Shown: positions 17,934 through 28,003, counted from the first letter of the stretch. The stretch: DNA of 64,000 nucleotides from Roseiarcus sp963824475 (GCA_963824475.1 CAWGPR010000007.1:62001-126000); one strand, 5' to 3'. A program made the numbers and translations. Notes: generated by a model from the sequence alone, not told the origin.

Positions 17934-19325
17934 CTAAGCTGTTGTGCTACCCGCGCGAACCAATCCAAAAAAATCCACTTCTCCCATCTGTCCGCCTTTT
18001 AGTGTTATCTGAAACCCGTCCGTTTCAGGATCGGTCGAGAACACGCGGCAGAGCGGTGCGCCGGGCGCGATTGGCGCGACGGCTTCGAGCGCGTAGGCTC
18101 CCAGCGCCCGGATCGCGAAGCCGGAAGAGTCTCCCCCCGAAACGACGCCTCGCTTGATACGCGCGCGGCGCATGACTCGTTGGAGAACCTCGCCCAGTCC
18201 AGATCCTAGGCGTCCATTGACTTCGATAGAATCAACCCCGGAGGTCGACAGCTTTTCGCGGAATCTCGCGAGGGAGCTATCGTTCGGGCCGCGAGCGGTC
18301 GCGACGAGGGGCGATCGGCCGGAAGAAAGCGAGGCGAGCGCGCTCTTGACCGCCGAATCGATTTCGGCATTCCAGAGTCGATCATCGAAGCTAGCCGAGG
18401 CGTCGAGCCGGATGAGGTCGAACCCATTCGCCGCCGCCCAGTCCGTCTGAGCGGCGGTGACTTCGGAGATTGAGCCCGAGACCGCAACCACCTGGGACAG
18501 TTTGGAAGCAGGATCTGGAGTGACGGGTCGCTGCAACATGCCCTCAGCCCGCCAATGCGCCACGAGCGCGTATTCAACGCCTTGTGAGCCGATCGCAAAG
18601 ACGCCTTGACCGCGGCGGTCCCAAATCAGGCTTCCAACCCACTGCAACGTCTCGTCGTCGACAACGTCGAGCGACACAATTGAGCGTCCCTCAGCCAACT
18701 CGGCCTCGAACCGCTCCATGCCCGCGCCGCGCTTCATCGCGACGAAATCAACGAGGCCGATAGGGCGCGGGGTCTGCCTGCCTACGTGCACGCGTACGTC
18801 CGCCTCGTCCATCGGCGTGACCGGATGTCGCTGCATGACGGGATGCCGATCAAGGCGGAAGATGCGGTCTTGATACGCGGCAAAGAGATTGCCGAAGGCC
18901 TGATAGCGTCCGATGGTCGGCGCCGCCACGACAAGCGGCTGCCAACTTGCGGCTCCAGGGTTTTCGGTGAAGATAGGAACGCCAATATCAATGGCGCAGC
19001 CGATTGAACCAACTGTCGGAGACGAGTCCAGGGTCGAACAGACTTTGTAGTGGCTGACGGGCGCCTTGAGTTCCGCCAGCGCCCGGAAGGCCCCTGGCAA
19101 GCGAGCGTCCATCCAGCCCGGCGGCTGTGCCCGGGCGACGCTGGCGATCCCTATCGCCCGATAGTTTGAAAATCGCTCCAATTGCGCCTTAGTCGGCGTC
19201 TCGACGAACATTACGGCCGGGAGGCCCGCAAAGGTCATAACCTCCATGACCGCCGAGGAGCCGGTGAAATCGTCGCCATAGAAAGCGAGCAGCAGGCCAT
19301 TGGGCAGCTCGGTTTGATCGGTCAT
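17934..19325 (-). CDS. oiaK: DUF1537 four-carbon-acid-sugar kinase family, OiaK-like
   Basis: 463 residues. The N-terminal GDDFTG motif (residues 17-22) and the C-terminal nucleotide motif GVVSGGDSSGF, followed by TDPETDGFQITLKGGQMGE, define the acid-sugar kinase family. In the D-apionate pathway OiaK phosphorylates 3-oxo-isoapionate using ATP. The start overlaps the stop of the RuBisCO-like gene (ATGA), so the two are translationally coupled. Related kinases act on other C4 acid sugars (erythronate, threonate), which cannot be ruled out from sequence. Confidence 0.78.
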   Translation of the reverse strand: MTDQTELPNGLLLAFYGDDFTGSSAVMEVMTFAGLPAVMFVETPTKAQLERFSNYRAIGIASVARAQPPGWMDARLPGAFRALAELKAPVSHYKVCSTLDSSPTVGSIGCAIDIGVPIFTENPGAASWQPLVVAAPTIGRYQAFGNLFAAYQDRIFRLDRHPVMQRHPVTPMDEADVRVHVGRQTPRPIGLVDFVAMKRGAGMERFEAELAEGRSIVSLDVVDDETLQWVGSLIWDRRGQGVFAIGSQGVEYALVAHWRAEGMLQRPVTPDPASKLSQVVAVSGSISEVTAAQTDWAAANGFDLIRLDASASFDDRLWNAEIDSAVKSALASLSSGRSPLVATARGPNDSSLARFREKLSTSGVDSIEVNGRLGSGLGEVLQRVMRRARIKRGVVSGGDSSGFAIRALGAYALEAVAPIAPGAPLCRVFSTDPETDGFQITLKGGQMGEVDFFGLVRAGSTTA

Positions 19326-20581
19326 GCAGAAGTCATCCGCAACGCCCCATCCAGCGCCGGATGCGTGGACGCGTAGCGCTCGGCCGGTATGCCCGCTGCA
19401 GCCGCCTCGAAGGCTTCCCGCAGCGCGCGTACACCTTCCGCCGGTCCGCCGGGGTGAGCCATGATGCCGCCGCCAGAGGCAAAGATCAGATCCATGGAAC
19501 CAAGCGCTGCGAGCGTTCCCTCGGCCTGCTTGGCGGTTTGACCCGACGAAAAGACAGGCATCGCAACGCAGGGTTTGTCAGCGAACATGGGAGTGAGACA
19601 GGCTCGCGCCGACTTGACCACGCTTTCGTCGGATTCGCTGAACTTGTTGGCAAGCCCATTGACGTGCATGTGGTCTGCGCCGGCGAGGCGCCAGAACTTT
19701 TGCCACGCTGGGTAGGACCAGCCGAGCGCGGGGTGCCGCGAAAGGTAGCCCCAGCCGTTCCGGTGGGCGTGAATGGGCAGTCGCGTGTGGCGACCAAGCG
19801 CGATCATTCCGCTGAGCCCCACTGAATTGAGACTCGCCATGACGCACGTGCCGCCGAGATTCTCGATGAGATCATGTCGGCGTCGCATCTCGTCAACCTC
19901 GCCGGTCAGGTTGAACGCGTACATTGTCTTATTGCCGATGAGGTCCGCGCGCCGCTCGATTACCCGCATGACCGCGCGCGCTCGCTCTGTGAAGGGGCAT
20001 CCTGGACCATCCGACTGCAGTTCGTCGTCCTTGATAAAGTCGATGCCCGCCTTGCAGAGAACGTCCACGAGATCCGCAGTTTCCTGCGGCGTGAAACCGA
20101 TCGACGGCTTGACGATGGTGCCGATCAGCGGCCGTCCTCGCACGTCGGTAAGCTTGCGCGTGCCCTCGACGCCGAACTTCGGTCCGGGGTAGGCGGTCGC
20201 AAAGGCGTGCGGCAGCCGGATGTCGAGGATGCGCAGGCCCGAGAACTGCTTGAGCTCGAAGAGATTGCCCGCGACTGTCGCCATGAGATTGGGCAGCGAC
20301 GGGCCGATATTCTCAAGCGGCCACGAAAGGGTAGCGCGCGCGGTGACGCGACGCGTGCTACCAGCCGGAGCGCTCGAACCCGGCAGGCTTGCGTGATCCA
20401 CTTCGCCGACCACCTCTAGCCTCTCGACCCGGGCCGCAGCCCGCGCCTTGAGTTCAGGGGTCTCGCCCGGCACCGGAACGAAAGTGCCCGACGACTGCTC
20501 GCCGGCCATGGCCTCTACGGCCTTCGCTGGGTCGTGAGCGGTTTCGATGAGATAGTCGGCTTCGATGCGCTCGACGCTCAT
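19322..20581 (-). CDS. oiaX: RuBisCO-like protein (form IV), OiaX-like
   Basis: 419 residues, ATG at 20581. The RuBisCO large-chain core is clear: Lys158 in GTIVKPSIG, the carbamylated-lysine and metal-ligand cluster KDDE at 184-187 (in GIDFIKDDELQSD), HAHR at 271-274, GADHMHVNGL at 301-310 and the phosphate loop ASGGGIMAHPGG. Loop 6 lacks the GK of true RuBisCO (PVFSSGQTAKQ instead), so CO2 fixation is unlikely. Together with DUF1537 kinase and ApnO-like genes the best match is the 3-oxo-isoapionate-4-phosphate transcarboxylase/hydrolase, yielding 3-phosphoglycerate and glycolate. First gene of the leftward operon; a GTATACCA half-site is about 60 bp upstream. Confidence 0.82.
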   Translation of the reverse strand: MSVERIEADYLIETAHDPAKAVEAMAGEQSSGTFVPVPGETPELKARAAARVERLEVVGEVDHASLPGSSAPAGSTRRVTARATLSWPLENIGPSLPNLMATVAGNLFELKQFSGLRILDIRLPHAFATAYPGPKFGVEGTRKLTDVRGRPLIGTIVKPSIGFTPQETADLVDVLCKAGIDFIKDDELQSDGPGCPFTERARAVMRVIERRADLIGNKTMYAFNLTGEVDEMRRRHDLIENLGGTCVMASLNSVGLSGMIALGRHTRLPIHAHRNGWGYLSRHPALGWSYPAWQKFWRLAGADHMHVNGLANKFSESDESVVKSARACLTPMFADKPCVAMPVFSSGQTAKQAEGTLAALGSMDLIFASGGGIMAHPGGPAEGVRALREAFEAAAAGIPAERYASTHPALDGALRMTSA

Positions 20582-20633
20582 GCCCCATCTCCCCGGGACC
20601 TGGCGCAGCCGACGCCTACCTCGACCGGGGTCG

Positions 20634-20650
20634 CGTGATCAGTATACCAG
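20634..20650 (-). promoter_or_regulatory. Probable GntR/FCD operator upstream of the RuBisCO-like operon
   Basis: Read on the minus strand, CTGGTATACT followed by GATCA lies 53-69 bp before the first start codon. The same ten bases occur in front of the divergent transporter genes at 21559-21568. The core TGGTATAC is half of the TTGGTATACCAA-type palindrome known for FCD regulators such as UxuR/ExuR. The second half is poor here. Confidence 0.5.
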
Positions 20651-20691
20651 CTCGCCTGCGCGAAGTTTGCTTTCATGGCTCTGAGAAGGTC

Positions 20692-21451
20692 TCAAGGGCG
20701 AAAATTCGCTTGATGGTAGAGGGTGTTCGCCCGGTTCAAATGGTCCGCGGTGAGGCGAGCCGCCTCCTCCGGTTCGCCACGCTCGATGGCGCCGAGAATC
20801 TGACGATGCTCGGCCAGCGTCAGTTGCTCCAGACCCGGCTTGCGAACCAGATCGAAATGGAACTGGGCGAGCCAGGCAAACAGAGCCTGGCTCAGGCTCG
20901 CGAAGATCGGGTTGCCGGTGATTACGGCGATGCGATGATGGAACCGGCCATCCGCCTGTAGAAATGCGTTCGAAATCAAGCCGAGCTCGCTCCTGCTCGG
21001 CGAAGATTGCGTGCAGATCCGCGATATCGGCAGCCGTGCGTTTTCGCGCGGCGATTTGCGCCATCGTCATTTCGAATGTTGCGCGCGCCTCCTTCAAATG
21101 GTCGAGCGTCGTTGGCGAATTGACCAGGACGTGGCGCATCGTTTCGCTCATCCCCGAAACCATGCGCTCGAACGACGGCGTCGCCATCCTCGGTCGCTCG
21201 CCGTGATTGATCTCGATTAGGCCCATGCGCTGGAGATTCTGCATGGCCTCGCGAATTGACGGACGACCTACGGCGTAGCTTTGCATGAGCTCGCGTTCGG
21301 AAGGGAGGAAATCGCCGGGTCGCAGGTTTTCTGCTTGGATCACTGCAAGCAAGCGGTTCTGAACGAGTTCGGCAAGTTTTGGCCGCGGAATCGGATCTCG
21401 CTTCGTCGCCACCCCAATTCGCTGTGTTTCCGCTCGATCGCGCAAAATCAA
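20692..21451 (-). CDS. GntR-family transcriptional regulator with FCD domain, apparent frameshift
   Basis: The N-terminal winged helix is intact (PSERELMQSYAVGRPSIREA around residues 50-70). The frame then breaks at 20972-20977. Removing one A on the plus strand gives LDSNAFLQADGRFHHRIAVI and continues into a normal FCD domain ending NRANTLYHQANFRP, 252 residues in all. The repaired site becomes GANTC, so a read error is likely. It lies between the catabolic operon and the divergent importer, and both have a shared operator-like sequence. It is therefore the probable local repressor, released by a sugar acid. Confidence 0.82.
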
Positions 21452-21558
21452 AACCTCCGCTGAGGATGACCCACGCGCTCGAACCCAAGCGTGAACTTCG
21501 ATCCGCGTCGAGCCTCTCGCGAGGAGGGTCCAGCGACTGAGCGCTTGTCATACCCTAT

Positions 21559-21579
21559 CTGGTATACTATGCATACAAG
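21559..21579 (+). promoter_or_regulatory. Probable GntR/FCD operator upstream of the sugar importer
   Basis: The imperfect dyad TGGTATACTATGCATACAA (half-sites TGGTATAC and GCATACAA) ends about 40 bp before the binding-protein start. Its left ten bases match the site before the RuBisCO-like gene. An FCD regulator dimer could bind it and control the importer. Confidence 0.55.
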
Positions 21580-21617
21580 TCGCCATCAAGGCCGATGCCT
21601 TTCACCGGGAGGAGCTA

Positions 21618-22636
21618 ATGAAATTCGTCATCGCCGTCGTCGGCGCTCTGTCGCTATTGGGACTTGTCGCCCCGGCCTCGGCCACGCCCCAGGCGCCTGT
21701 CATCGCACTATCGAACGCTTACTACGGCAACACTTGGCGCCATCAGATGGTCGAAGCCTTCGAGGCTGCCGCCAAGCAGGCGAAGAGCGAAGGCAAGATT
21801 GCGGATTACATCATCATGAACGGCGACGGTTCCGTCGCGCAACAAAACAGCCAGATCGGAGAGCTGATCCTCAAGAAGGTCGATGTCCTCTTGGTCGACG
21901 CCGCCTCCGAGACCGCGGTCAACAGCGTGATTGAAAAGGCGTGCAAAGCCGGGACCATCGTGATCTCCTTCGAACTCGATCGCCAACGCCCCGTGCAACT
22001 ACCAACTCAATTTCGACTTCAAAGGCTACAAGGCGCAGCAAGCTGAAGCCGTCTTCAAGATGCTGAACGGCAAAGGAAACGTCATTGTGGTGCGCGGCGT
22101 TAAAGGATCCGCCCCGGACAACGACATGTACTCGGCGCAAGAATCCGTCCTAAAGAAGAAATCCGGACATCAAGGTTGTCGCGACGGTCTACGGTCAGGC
22201 GACGGCGTCGGTTGCGCAGTCGGCTATCGCCAACGTCCTTCCAAGCTTGCCGCATGTAGACGCTGTCCTCGGTCAGGGAGGCAGCGACGACGTCGGCATC
22301 GCCCAGGCCTTCACTCAATATGGCGGCGACTACGTCAATCACATGCCCATCATCGAGGGCGGCGGCGGAACCGACTTCGTGAAGTGGTGGGCCGAGAAGA
22401 ACAAGAAGAATGGCTATCAGACGATCTCGATGAACACGACTCCGGGGATCGGCGGCGCGGCGCTCTGGCTCGGGGTGTCTTTGCTGGAAGGCGCAAAGGC
22501 CCCGAAGATGATGATCATGCCTGTCGCGACGGTCGACGCGAGTAACCTGGAAGAATACGCGAAGCTTCCGGGCGGGCAGATCATCAGCCCGACATACTCG
22601 CTCGACTGGGTCAAACAGAACCTACTGTCGAAGTGA
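21618..22636 (+). CDS. Sugar ABC transporter substrate-binding protein, RbsB-like; two apparent frameshifts
   Basis: ATG preceded by GGGAGGAG. A classical signal peptide (MKFVIAVVGALSLLGLVAPA, then SA) leads a periplasmic-binding-protein type 1 domain (IALSNAYYGNTWRHQMVEAF). The frame breaks at 21972-21977 (GAACTC) and 22158-22163 (GAAATC). Removing one A at each restores ISFDSIANAPCNYQLNFDF and KKNPDIKVVATVYGQA, giving 338 residues ending SLDWVKQNLLSK. Both repaired sites become GANTC. Likely the periplasmic receptor for the sugar or sugar acid degraded by the divergent operon. Confidence 0.82.
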
Positions 22637-22711
22637 GTTAGGCTCCAAGATGTAAACAGTCTCGGGCGCTTCCTAGAAAGGTAGCGCCCGTCCCCACCTC
22701 GGAGTCGACCA

Positions 22712-25181
22712 TTGTCGAATCCCAATATCGTGGCGCCGACGCCGAGTGAGTCGAGTGCGGCAGAGCGCCCCACGTATCTGATCGAGTTGCGGGGAATCAC
22801 CAAAGCCTTTGGACCGACGCTGGCTAACGCGGACATCAATTTCGCGGTAGCCAGTTCGGATGTGGTCGGACTCGTCGGGGGCAACGGAGCCGGCAAATCG
22901 ACGCTGATGCGAGTCCTGTGCGGGATCACGGCGCCGACGCTGGGACACATCGGATTCGACGGCGTCGAAGAATCCTTTCTCACCTATGACGCCACTGCCG
23001 CGCAAGCACGTGGCGTCCGTATGGTGCACCAGGAATTGTCCCTCTGCGCCGCTCTTTCGGTGGCCGAGAACTTCTTCATCGAAACGCCTGAGCATGTACG
23101 CTTACGCCCCAACTGGCGCGCCGCGTATCGGGAAACGGCAAGGGCTGCGCTGGACGCTGTCTTTCCTGGCAACAACATCGCGGTTGATGCGCGAATTGAC
23201 CGTCTTTCGATTGGCGAGAGGCAGATGGTCGAGATCGCGCGCGCTACTGCGACCCCTGGGGTCCGCCTGATCGTGCTCGATGAACCCACGTCGTCTCTCG
23301 ATCTCGAGCGCTCGCAACAACTGCGGGACTATGTTCGAGCGCGAGCACGCCACGGCCTCGCGTTCATTTTTATCAGCCACAAGCTCCAGGAGGTTGTCGA
23401 CGTCGCCTCGCGCATCGTCGTGCTGCGAAACGGGCGCATCGCCTGGGAAGGCGCTGTCTCGGAGTCCTCGGTCAACCGGCTTGTCGAGCTGATGGGCGGG
23501 GACGCCTCCGCCGTACATCACAAGGTCGATCGCGTCCGAGGCGGCGAGGACGAAGCGGTGCGAGTGGGCGGTCAATTCGTCGCCGACAGCCGAAGTCTGA
23601 GCTTGTGCCGCGGGGAGGTCGTCGGTCTGGCGGGCCTCGAGGGCCACGGGCAGAAGGATCTACTCCGGGCCATCTATGAGGCGAGGCGCGGGACACGAGC
23701 GGGGGTCGCGCGCCTCGCGGCGGCAAGCTTTGTTTCGGGCGACCGACAAAAGGAAGGCGTCTTCCCGCTCTGGAGCGTTCTTGCGAACATAGCAATCGGC
23801 CGAGTGGCGCGGCGGAGGGAGCTTGGTCTTGTCTCCGACCGAAAAGAGCGGCTGGCCGCGACACCAGCCGCCGAAAGCCTCAGACTCGACGTCAGCCGTT
23901 TCGATTCAGGCATTCTTGAGCTCAGCGGGGGCAATCAGCAGAAGGCGCTCGTGTCGCGCGCGGTGGCCGCCTTGACCCCGATCGTTCTTTTGGACGACCC
24001 GACCCGCGGAGTCGATATCGCCACCAAGCAAGATTTCTATCGTCTGTGCAGCCAGCTCGCGCGCGAGGGACGCACGCTGGTCTGGCACACAACAGAGGAC
24101 GCAGAGTTGCTTGCTTGTGACCGGGTGCTGGTGTTCGCGAAGGGCCAAATTGTCCGGGAGCTGACCGGGCCTCAGCTGACAGAGGAGGCGATCGTGGCGG
24201 CGTCCTTCTCCAGTCTGGGAGCGTCAGGACCCCGCGGCGGGGACCAGCGGCTCGAATCTTCATTTTCTTCGAGGCTGGTCCGCGCGGCCCCTTTTATCGG
24301 CCTCGCGCTCGTCGTCGCCGTCATGATCGCGGCCAATCCTTCCGTCGCCTCAGTTTTCGGCATCGACCTCCTGCTAATGCCGGCGCTGTCGCTCGTCTTG
24401 GTGACGGAGGCCCAGATGTTCGTCGTCGGGGGCAGCGAAATCGACCTCGGGGTCGGCGCATTTGCAGGGCTTGTCAGCGTGCTGAGCGCGACGTGGCTCT
24501 ATGATCGGATGCTCGTCGGGGCGGTGGCCGTCGTTGTCGCCCTCGCCGCATATGCCCTGATCGGGGCTGTCATTCAAGGCCGCAAAATACCGGCGATCGT
24601 GGTCACCCTCGGCGCGTCTTTCATTTGGTCCGGTATTGGCTACTCGATCCAGCCGACGCCGGGAGGGACGAGCCCCGAGTGGCTCACCGCAATGACCAAT
24701 TGGTCGATCAGCCCCTATATTCCGACGTCCGTCGTTCTGATCGCCGCCGTCGCGCTCTTGGGCGCCCTATTGGATCGCTCTCCACTTGGCGTCATTCTTC
24801 GCGGTTTTGGCTCGAACCCGGCCGCGATGATCGCTTCGGGTTGGTCGCCGATCCGGTTTGCGGTTGTTCGCTATTTGATCGCGGGCGCGTTTGCCGCGGC
24901 GGCCGGCCTATCGCTTACGGCGATCAATGCTTCGAGCGACATCAATTCGGGTAATTCCTACACCTTGTTGAGCGTTGCCGCTGTCGTAATGGGCGGCTGT
25001 GCGCTCACCGGAGGAAATCACCGCCCCAATCGGCGCAGTGATTGGCGCGGTGACGCTAGCGTTGATCGGCGCATTGCTCGGCGCGCTCGGCGTCAATAGC
25101 GATTTCAACGCAGCCACCCAGGGCGCGGTGCTCATCGCGCTTCTGGCGATGCGCTATCTCGCGCGGAGCGAAGGCGAGTGA
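22712..25181 (+). CDS. Fused sugar ABC ATPase-permease (RbsA-RbsC fusion), one apparent frameshift
   Basis: TTG start with GGAG upstream. Residues 1-500 are a two-domain RbsA-type ATPase: Walker A GGNGAGKST at 56-64, a signature-like LSIGERQMVEIARA, Walker B LIVLDEPTSSLD, then a second ABC half with degenerate Walker A (GLEGHGQKD) and LSGGNQQKALVSRA. From about residue 520 a complete RbsC-type permease follows in the same frame (RAAPFIGLALVVAVMIAANP; GGSEIDLGVGAFAGL). The frame breaks at 25014-25019; removing one A gives GGITAPIGAVIGAV and a stop at 25181, 822 residues in all. RbsA and RbsC are normally separate proteins. Confidence 0.82.
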
Positions 25182-26204
25182 CGGCGCTCAACAAGTTCGT
25201 CAACTGGGCGCACTCGCACCGGTGGATTTGGTCCGCGCTGGCGGTGCTGGTGTTTTGGGGAGCTCTCTCCGCCGTCACCGATCGGTTCAGCGTGGCGAGT
25301 TTATCCGGAATCCTATTGTCGGCATCATTCCTTACGGTGGCTGGGATCGGTCAAATGTTCGTTGTGACCACTGGCCGTGGCAACATCGACCTCTCCATAG
25401 CTTCCGTCATCACACTTAGCGCGTATATCGCCTTGCTGACCGGTGCGTGGCCAAGATGCGAACCTCGCACTCGGCGTGCTTGTTGCTGTCGGTGTGGGAT
25501 TGGCCGTCGGCTTGTTCAATGCCGCTCTGGTCGTTCGCCTCAAAGTCCCTGCAATCATCGCGACCCTTGCGACCGGCTACGTTCTCGCGACCGCGACGTT
25601 GCTGGCAAACCGGTCTATTCAGGGATTCGCGGTAAGCCCTGCTCTTAAGATCCTGGCTGCCGGACAAATCTTCGGAGCGCCGATCATGGTGGTCGTCTGC
25701 ATCGCTCTGATAGTCGCAACGGAATTCGTCCTACGGAGAACGGTTTACGGACGAGTTCTGAGCGCGGTCGGCCAGAACCGCGCCGCGGCGCGGTTCGCCG
25801 GCATCGCGGTCGATCGGGTCATCGGCATTGCCTTCGTCGCCTCGGGGGTGCTGGCGTCGGTTCTGGGCTTGGTTCTGGGCGCCTATGTTGGCGGCGCATT
25901 CCTCGAAATGGGCCAACCGTATTTGCTTCAGTCGATCGCCGCTGTGGTGGTCGGCGGCACATTGATCTTTGGCGGTTCGGCCACTGCGATCGGCGTTTTC
26001 TTCGCAAGCGTATTGCTAATTTTGTTAGTGACGCTCATGCAAATCATGCAGCTGCCCCCGGGCTCGCAGGACATGTTGCAGGGCCTGGTCGTGATCCTTG
26101 TGCTTGCGCTAGCCGGCCGCGGCGCAATTCGAACGACGATCACACGTGGAGCCAACGCCGCGCATGAGTCTCCTCAGGAACAGTCGCCCGCGGTCAAACT
26201 ATGA
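25178..26204 (+). CDS. Sugar ABC transporter permease, RbsC-like; one apparent frameshift
   Basis: GTG start overlapping the stop of the fused gene (GTGA). The first part carries membrane segments and the family block GRGNIDLSIASVITLSAYIA. The frame shifts near 25437-25452 and continues as GQDANLALGVLVAVGVGLAV to the stop at 26204; one extra base accounts for it, giving 341 residues. Unlike the other frameshifts in the window, no GANTC is recreated here. It is the second membrane subunit beside the fused permease domain, so the importer may be a heterodimeric channel. A group II intron remnant begins about 30 bp downstream. Confidence 0.78.
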
Positions 26205-26234
26205 GCGGTGGCGGTGCTCCTGCGCGTCACTCTT

Positions 26235-26402
26235 TACCGAGTGGTTCGACCAGCGCCGAAAGCCGCTCCAGCAGGATAGGCCCCATAATCCTTGAGGCGA
26301 AGCAAACAGGAGAGCGCAGTGCGGGAAATCCGCATGCTGCGTTCGACGAGGCGGGGGCTGGAAACGTGGCACGGCCGAGATGGTGCGACACTCGCAGACG
26401 AA
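26235..26402 (+). mobile_element. 3'-end fragment of group II intron A
   Basis: This stretch repeats, nearly base for base, the 3' end of the full intron at 28345-30215 (which is on the other strand). It includes the last codons of the maturase, domain V at 26312-26345 (stem GAGCGCAGTGCGG, GAAA loop) and the domain VI region. Homology starts abruptly at 26235 and ends at about 26402, beyond which lies an IS110-family fragment. A typical product of 5' truncation. Confidence 0.75.
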
Positions 26403-26533
26403 GGCGGTCTTGATCGGCATAAAGCGCATGTCGGACGTGGCACCCCCTTCGCAACGGGCCGCCGCGTCCTTGGCGTCGCTCTTGGAGCGCTTGACGTAGG
26501 GCTTGATGTAAGAGTGTTCGACGTCAGCGCCTT
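26403..26533 (-). pseudogene. Internal fragment of an IS110-family transposase
   Basis: Minus-strand translation gives KGADVEHSYIKPYVKRSKSD and DMRFMPIKTA, matching the block around residues 95-135 of IS110/IS1111 transposases (KPYVKR.KNDAADAEAICEA...MRFVPVK). The fragment is cut by intron sequence on one side and by IS3 on the other. Not functional. Confidence 0.7.
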
Positions 26534-26597
26534 TGAGACAGCGTGAGGTTTTCAAGTAGGGAGGATTTCTGGATCATCGTAGCCGCAAGGAGCGAAG

Positions 26598-26972
26598 ATG
26601 AGACAGAAATCCGGGCCGGAAAAGCAGCCGGCGGAAGACGCGATCAGAGACATTCGACGCGCGACGCGTCGACACTTTTCAGCTGAAGAGAAGATCCGCA
26701 TCGTATTGGAAGGGCTCCGTGGCGAGGAGAGCATAGCCGAGCTTTGCCGCCGCGAGGGGATCGCCTCGTCGATGTACTATGGCTGGTCGAAGGAGTTCCT
26801 GGAGGCCGGTAAAAGGCGCCTCGCCGGCGACACGGCGCGTGCTGCGACCTCCGACGAGGTGAAGGACCTTCGGCGCGAGGCGCAAGCCTTGAAGGAGGTC
26901 GTCGCCGACCTCACCCTCGAAAACCGCCTGCTCAAAAAAAGCATGATCGCGGATGGGGGAGACGAGGCATGA
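26598..26972 (+). CDS. IS3-family transposase OrfA
   Basis: 124 residues with a helix-turn-helix (SIAELCRREGIASSMYYGWS) and a C-terminal leucine-zipper-like helix (LKEVVADLTLENRLLKKS). It overlaps OrfB by four bases (ATGA). The AAAAAAAG run near 26934 is a likely -1 slippage site for making the OrfAB fusion, as known for IS3 elements. Confidence 0.9.
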   Translation: MRQKSGPEKQPAEDAIRDIRRATRRHFSAEEKIRIVLEGLRGEESIAELCRREGIASSMYYGWSKEFLEAGKRRLAGDTARAATSDEVKDLRREAQALKEVVADLTLENRLLKKSMIADGGDEA

Positions 26973-27949
26973 GATATTCCGCATCCGACAAGATCGAGAT
27001 CATCCGGCTGGTCGAGCAATCGCATTTGCCGGCTCGACGCACGCTGGAGAAACTCGGCATTCCCAGATCGTCTTTCTACCGCTGGTATGATCGCTATCAG
27101 GGCGGCGGACCGGAAGGCCTCGCGGATCGCCCCTCACGGCCGGATCGGGTCTGGAACCGCATCCCAGAGGCTATCCGTAGCCAGATTGTCGACCTGGCGC
27201 TGGATCAACCCGAGCTCAGCCCGCGGGAACTGGCGGTGCGCTTCACGGACGAGGCAGAATACTTTGTCTCAGAGGCGTCGGTCTATCGGTTGCTGAAAGC
27301 GCACGATCTTGTCACCAGCCCGGCTTACATCGTCATCAAAGCGGCCGAAGAGTTCAGGGACAAGACCACGGCGCCCAACCAGCTCTGGCAGACCGACTTC
27401 ACCTATCTGAAGATCACGGGATGGGGCTGGTACTATCTCTCGACCGTGCTGGACGACTTCTCGCGCTTCATTGTCGCCTGGAAGCTCTGCGCGACCATGA
27501 AAGCGCAGGACGTCAAGGCCACACTTGATCTGGCGCTGGCGGCCTCCGGGCTCGATCACATGACCGTCGTTCACCGACCGCGCCTGCTGTCGGATAACGG
27601 CTCGTCATATGTCGCGAGCGATCTGGCCGATTGGCTGGACAAGCAGAACATCGAGCATGTCCGCGGAGCGCCCTACCATCCGCAGACCCAGGGCAAAATC
27701 GAGCGCTGGCATCAGACGCTCAAGAACCGCATCCTGCTTGAGCACTACTACCTGCCCGGCGATCTCGAACGCCAGGTCGCCGCCTTCGTCCAGTACTACA
27801 ACCATGCCCGCTTTCACGAGAGCCTCAACAATCTTACCCCGGCCGACGTCTACTTCAGGCGCGCTGAGGCCGTCCTCCTCGAACGCGAAAGGATCAAGCG
27901 CCAGACAATCGCAAACCGTCGCTTGCACCATCAACTGCATGCCGCATAA
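26969..27949 (+). CDS. IS3-family transposase OrfB
   Basis: 326 residues. The integrase-core DDE is visible: Asp in LWQTDFTYLK, Asp in LLSDNGSSY and Glu in HPQTQGKIERWHQTLKN. Length and ends look complete. Starts inside the OrfA stop codon. Confidence 0.92.
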   Translation: MRYSASDKIEIIRLVEQSHLPARRTLEKLGIPRSSFYRWYDRYQGGGPEGLADRPSRPDRVWNRIPEAIRSQIVDLALDQPELSPRELAVRFTDEAEYFVSEASVYRLLKAHDLVTSPAYIVIKAAEEFRDKTTAPNQLWQTDFTYLKITGWGWYYLSTVLDDFSRFIVAWKLCATMKAQDVKATLDLALAASGLDHMTVVHRPRLLSDNGSSYVASDLADWLDKQNIEHVRGAPYHPQTQGKIERWHQTLKNRILLEHYYLPGDLERQVAAFVQYYNHARFHESLNNLTPADVYFRRAEAVLLERERIKRQTIANRRLHHQLHAA

Positions 27950-28003
27950 TCTTATTCACAGATGATCCAGAGCCTCCCTTCCGGAAGCCGGCAATATGTC
28001 TCA

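Larger units (their letters stand above)
26534..28003 (+). mobile_element. IS3-family insertion sequence, about 1470 bp
   Basis: Left end TGAGACA at 26534 and right end TGTCTCA at 28003, with further paired blocks AGGGAGG and TGGATCATC inside each end. Two overlapping transposase frames fill it. Flanking trinucleotides differ, so no clear target duplication. The sequence after it (28004-28149) is not recognised. Confidence 0.8.

Noticed and set aside
20692..26204. Five frameshifts in 5 kb read as decay of the regulator/importer operon
   Set aside because: Each is a single-base change, the repaired lengths are all multiples of three, and four of five recreate GANTC. A methylation-linked read error explains this better than decay, though it is not proven.
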